DNA from: Dechloromonas sp.
GTDB taxonomy: Bacteria; Pseudomonadota; Gammaproteobacteria; Burkholderiales; Rhodocyclaceae
Assembly: GCA_013693915.1 (NCBI GenBank)
Contig: CP059264.1
Location: 2,004,347-2,012,233, forward strand
Length of the DNA: 7,887 bases
Reading direction: 5' to 3'
Part shown: positions 5,997 to 7,887 of the stretch, one piece after another
Layout: every line of letters starts with the position of its first letter
Numbering within the stretch: the first letter of the stretch is position 1
Program-made: the position numbers and the translations under genes
The notes under the pieces: model-generated
Databases searched by the model: none
The model's input: only the letters and a program-made list of their open reading frames with translations
What the model was told of the DNA's origin: nothing

Positions 5997-6568
5997 CCAC
6001 ACGATGCACGTGAAGGCCAGGGTTGCTGCCGGCATTACGGTCCAGCAGGTGGCAGACGCCTTCAAGACCCTGATGGAATACACCGGCTACCACGGAGTCG
6101 ATGCTTTCACCAAAGGCGAAACCGTGATGGGGAGGACGAGTTCTTCTACGACATTCAAACGGGTGAGCTGGCGGTATCGACGTATGGCGAGGTCGGATAC
6201 GGCTACGCCGATCTTGTCCGCGAGGTGGCCAGCAACCTGGGGCAAGTCGTGTCGGAACCTGGCGAAATTTGGCTCTATGACCACGACACCGGCGACATTG
6301 ACGAGGCCAAGACCGTCATCGAATTCGGGCCGAGCGAGGAGGCGATCAAGGCTTACATCGCGAGGCGCGACATCGAGGCGGGTTTGAAGCTGATGGCACC
6401 GTACCTGTCAGGCGACGAACAGGCTGCGCTGCGCCGCTGGCTTGAGATCCGTGCGCAGCCTGTCGCCGCGCCGAGTTCGAGACCATAGAGCAAGCCCACA
6501 AGGCGGCCACTGCCATCAAGAACCGTCGTCCCAACTCCATCGTCGGCGTTCTGCCGTCGTGGCGTTGA
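5986..6568 (+). pseudogene. Hypothetical protein, about 195 aa if repaired, frameshifted
   Basis: I do not recognise the function. The gene begins at the ATG at 5986 inside the end of the previous gene (MGYDHTMHVKARVAAG... GVDAFTKGETVM). In that frame it degenerates after about residue 48 into Ser/Arg/Thr-rich sequence and stops at 6387. A different frame from about 6132 gives convincing protein: GEDEFFYDIQTGELAVSTYG, then LGQVVSEPGEIWLYDHDTG, then SEEAIKAYIARRDIEAGLKLM. This implies one missing base in the G run at 6129-6132. That frame stops at 6488. A further one-base change around 6464-6472 would extend it with FETIEQAHKAATAIKNRRP... LPSWR to the TGA at 6566-6568; this second event is less certain. 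The result looks like a small acidic protein of the same accessory class as its upstream neighbour. Either sequencing errors or true decay would explain it. Confidence 0.6.
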
Positions 6569-6823
6569 GCCCCGGTAGCAGTCTCACCACCCCGCGTTCG
6601 CGCGGGGCTTTCCCGAGCCGATTCCATGCGTCGGCTTCGGAAAGCCGAATTCTTCCGATCGGGTAACCGATAGGACGAACGGTCGTAGCTGGCGACTCGA
6701 AACAAGCAGCATGAGCCGGTCATCGCGGGACGCCGCGATGGCCTTCACCAACAGCCCCTGCGGGATGCTTTTGTCCCGCGAGGGGCGAAGTGTCTCCGGG
6801 GGCTTTTTGTTTCCGGAGACAAC
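6569..6823 (+). promoter_or_regulatory. Long structured leader RNA, copy 3 (candidate radC RNA motif), upstream of the methylase gene
   Basis: This is a 255-bp gene-free stretch with the same plan as copies 1 and 2. The first hairpin CCCCGCG, TTCG, CGCGGGG (6590-6607) is followed by CTTTCCC. A stem AGCCGA/TCGGCT (6616-6621 with 6631-6636) comes next. The core GTAGCTGGC is at 6685-6693, CGAAA at 6698-6702 and CAGCAT at 6707-6712. A 10-bp stem GGTCATCGCG/CGCGATGGCC follows (6718-6727 with 6734-6743), then a 12-bp stem with one bulge (6754-6765 with 6774-6786). The final perfect 9-bp stem TGTCTCCGG/CCGGAGACA (6791-6799 with 6813-6821) has a U-rich loop. The Shine-Dalgarno GGAGA is inside its 3' arm, and the ATG follows two bases later. 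The methylase downstream is of a kind reported with the radC RNA motif. Confidence 0.76.
6590..6611 (+). terminator. Terminator-like hairpin, first stem of leader copy 3
   Basis: A perfect 7-bp GC stem closes a TTCG tetraloop and is followed by CTTT and CCC. It is very stable but has only three T after it. It may act as a weak terminator for the preceding gene, or only as the first stem of the leader. Confidence 0.35.
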
Positions 6824-7887
6824 ATGAAACTCAAAGCACTCGCCGAGGCAGTCATGTGGCTGCCCGGCTTCGCGCCCGACGAAGACCCGATCGAAGTTCT
6901 CGGGGTCGTCGGCGAGCGGCGGGAAGCGGAGGTCATCCCCTTCCCCGAAAGAAGGGCGACGACCGCCGTCAAGAGCGTATGGCCGCGCCTCGATGAGTCC
7001 GTTTTCGCCGGCCTTGCCGGTGACGTGACGAAGTTCGAAGCGAACCTTACCGCTATCGAGCTCCTGCGCAGGTTGGAGGCCGAGCACCGGCATCCGACTG
7101 CCGATGAGCGAGCCATCCTCAATCGATACACCGGCTGGGGTGGTCTGCCGCAAGCGTTCAACCTGGACCAGAGGGAGCGGTCCTGGGGTGGCCGTGCCGA
7201 GCGCCTCAAAGGGCTGCTGAGCGCGGCCGAGCACAAATCGGGCGAAGCCAGCACGCCGAACGCCCATTACACCTCGCTGGAAGTCATCGAGGCCATGTGG
7301 GCGATGGTGCAGCGGCTCGGCTTCAAGGGCGGTCGCATCCTGGAACCGGCGGCGGGTGCCGGGTACTTCCTGGGCGCCATGCCGGAGCAGGTCGCCAGGA
7401 ACTCGCGCGTCACGGCGATCGAACTCGACAATCTGTCGGCCCGCGTACTGAGGGCGCTTTACGGCGCCTTCGGTGTCGAGGTCATGCAGGCTGGATTCGA
7501 GAGCGCCCGGCTGCCCGCCGAGTACTTCGATCTCGCGATCGGCAACGTGCCGTTCGGCAATTACCAGGTGGCCGAGCTGCGCAACGTGCCCTACCAGAGC
7601 TTCCTGATCCACGACTATTTCTTCGCGAAGACCCTGGATCTGGTGCGCCCGGGCGGGCTCGTGGCGTTCATCACGTCCTCCGGGACACTGGACAAGCACG
7701 ACGATCGCGTGCGCCGGTACCTGGGCGCGAAAGCCGATCTGGTGGCCGCAATTCGGCTGCCGAACACGGCCTTCAAGAAGATCGCCAACACCGAAGTCAC
7801 GACCGACATCGTGATCCTCCAGAAGCCCCTGACCGGCAAGACAGCCGGGCGCCGGTGGATGGAATCGGTGGCGATTTCTTCGTCCTC
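6824..7887 (+). CDS. N6-adenine DNA methylase of the large methylase/helicase antirestriction type, N-terminal part
   Basis: The frame is open from the ATG at 6824 to the window end (354 codons), so the gene continues downstream. An opening motif LTAIELLRRLEAEHRHPTAD... RYTGWGGLPQAF (about residues 75-112) is typical of very large methylase-helicase proteins of ICEs, plasmids and phages (P1 DarB-like, SNF2 or 'strawberry notch' fusions). Next comes NAHYTSLEVIEAMW (motif X region, 146-159). The S-adenosylmethionine site LEPAAGAGYF is at 173-182 and the catalytic motif IV variant NVPFG at 241-245. Conserved downstream blocks are HDYFFAKTLDLVRPGGLVAFITS and RLPNTAFKKIANTEVTTDIVILQKP. The variant NVPF instead of NPPY is usual in this subgroup. 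The expected role is methylation or protection of incoming DNA. A helicase domain would be expected further on but is outside the window. The start is fixed by GGAGA, buried in the hairpin of leader copy 3. Confidence 0.88.
   Translation, partial: MKLKALAEAVMWLPGFAPDEDPIEVLGVVGERREAEVIPFPERRATTAVKSVWPRLDESVFAGLAGDVTKFEANLTAIELLRRLEAEHRHPTADERAILNRYTGWGGLPQAFNLDQRERSWGGRAERLKGLLSAAEHKSGEASTPNAHYTSLEVIEAMWAMVQRLGFKGGRILEPAAGAGYFLGAMPEQVARNSRVTAIELDNLSARVLRALYGAFGVEVMQAGFESARLPAEYFDLAIGNVPFGNYQVAELRNVPYQSFLIHDYFFAKTLDLVRPGGLVAFITSSGTLDKHDDRVRRYLGAKADLVAAIRLPNTAFKKIANTEVTTDIVILQKPLTGKTAGRRWMESVAISSS

Noticed and set aside
731..6823. Repeated hairpins read as a CRISPR array or REP-type dispersed repeats
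   Set aside because: They are not direct repeats with spacers. The copies differ in sequence, keep order and spacing relative to start codons, and always face the downstream gene.
6584..7699. Long open frame on the minus strand, 371 codons
   Set aside because: It is antisense to the methylase and its leader. It shows no recognisable motif, and high GC produces such shadows. The plus-strand frame has clear methylase motifs.
7850..7887. Possible frameshift at the end of the methylase fragment
   Set aside because: The last residues (ISSSS) look untypical and another frame reads GGDFFVL, but the window ends too soon to judge.

Overview
This GC-rich window (roughly 60% G+C by eye) reads as part of the accessory core of an integrative and conjugative element, or a related plasmid, from a beta- or gammaproteobacterium. 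The evidence is the gene set: a Toprim primase end, a MoxR-type AAA+ ATPase, a DUF3150 protein, a metallopeptidase-like/VWA protein, a plasmid-type RadC (JAB/MPN) protein, several small unknown proteins and the start of a large N6-adenine methylase of the antirestriction methylase/helicase type. I assigned families from remembered motifs, not from a database search. All genes are on the + strand. I saw no tRNA, rRNA, CRISPR array, IS element, att site or origin.

Layout: 1-474, C-terminal part of a Toprim protein; 488-730, an 80-aa unknown; 731-957, long structured leader 1; 958-2001, MoxR ATPase; 2002-2077, short leader; 2078-2935, DUF3150; 2936-2991, short leader; 2992-4199, metallopeptidase-like/VWA protein broken by three apparent single-base indels; 4200-4433, long leader 2; 4434-5027, radC-like gene; 5027-5371 (real end possibly about 5301), unknown; about 5302-5483, diverged long leader; 5484-5996, unknown; 5986-6568, unknown and frameshifted; 6569-6823, long leader 3; 6824-7887, N6-methylase, cut by the window edge.

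The most striking signal lies between the genes. Three intergenic regions of about 230-255 bp, and a fourth diverged one, share one architecture despite little overall sequence identity. Each has a GC hairpin just after the upstream stop codon followed by CTTTCCC or TTTTCCC, further stems, a conserved core GTAGCTGGC-n(4-5)-CGAAA-n(4-7)-CAGCA, a long GC hairpin, and a last hairpin that buries the Shine-Dalgarno sequence right before the ATG. In the three long copies that last hairpin has a U-rich loop. Two other genes carry only the 3' part. This fits a family of cis-acting leader RNAs, probably the known 'radC RNA motif' reported upstream of radC, methylase and other mobile-element genes, or a relative of it. 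It would place the ATPase, RadC, methylase and possibly a small-gene pair under one post-transcriptional control.

MoxR, DUF3150 and the metallopeptidase/VWA protein look like one functional unit: a chaperone-like ATPase with a VWA partner and an adaptor. Their role is unknown. RadC and the methylase suggest establishment or antirestriction functions. Several genes carry likely one-base indels in G/C runs, which suggests uncorrected sequencing errors at least as much as real decay.
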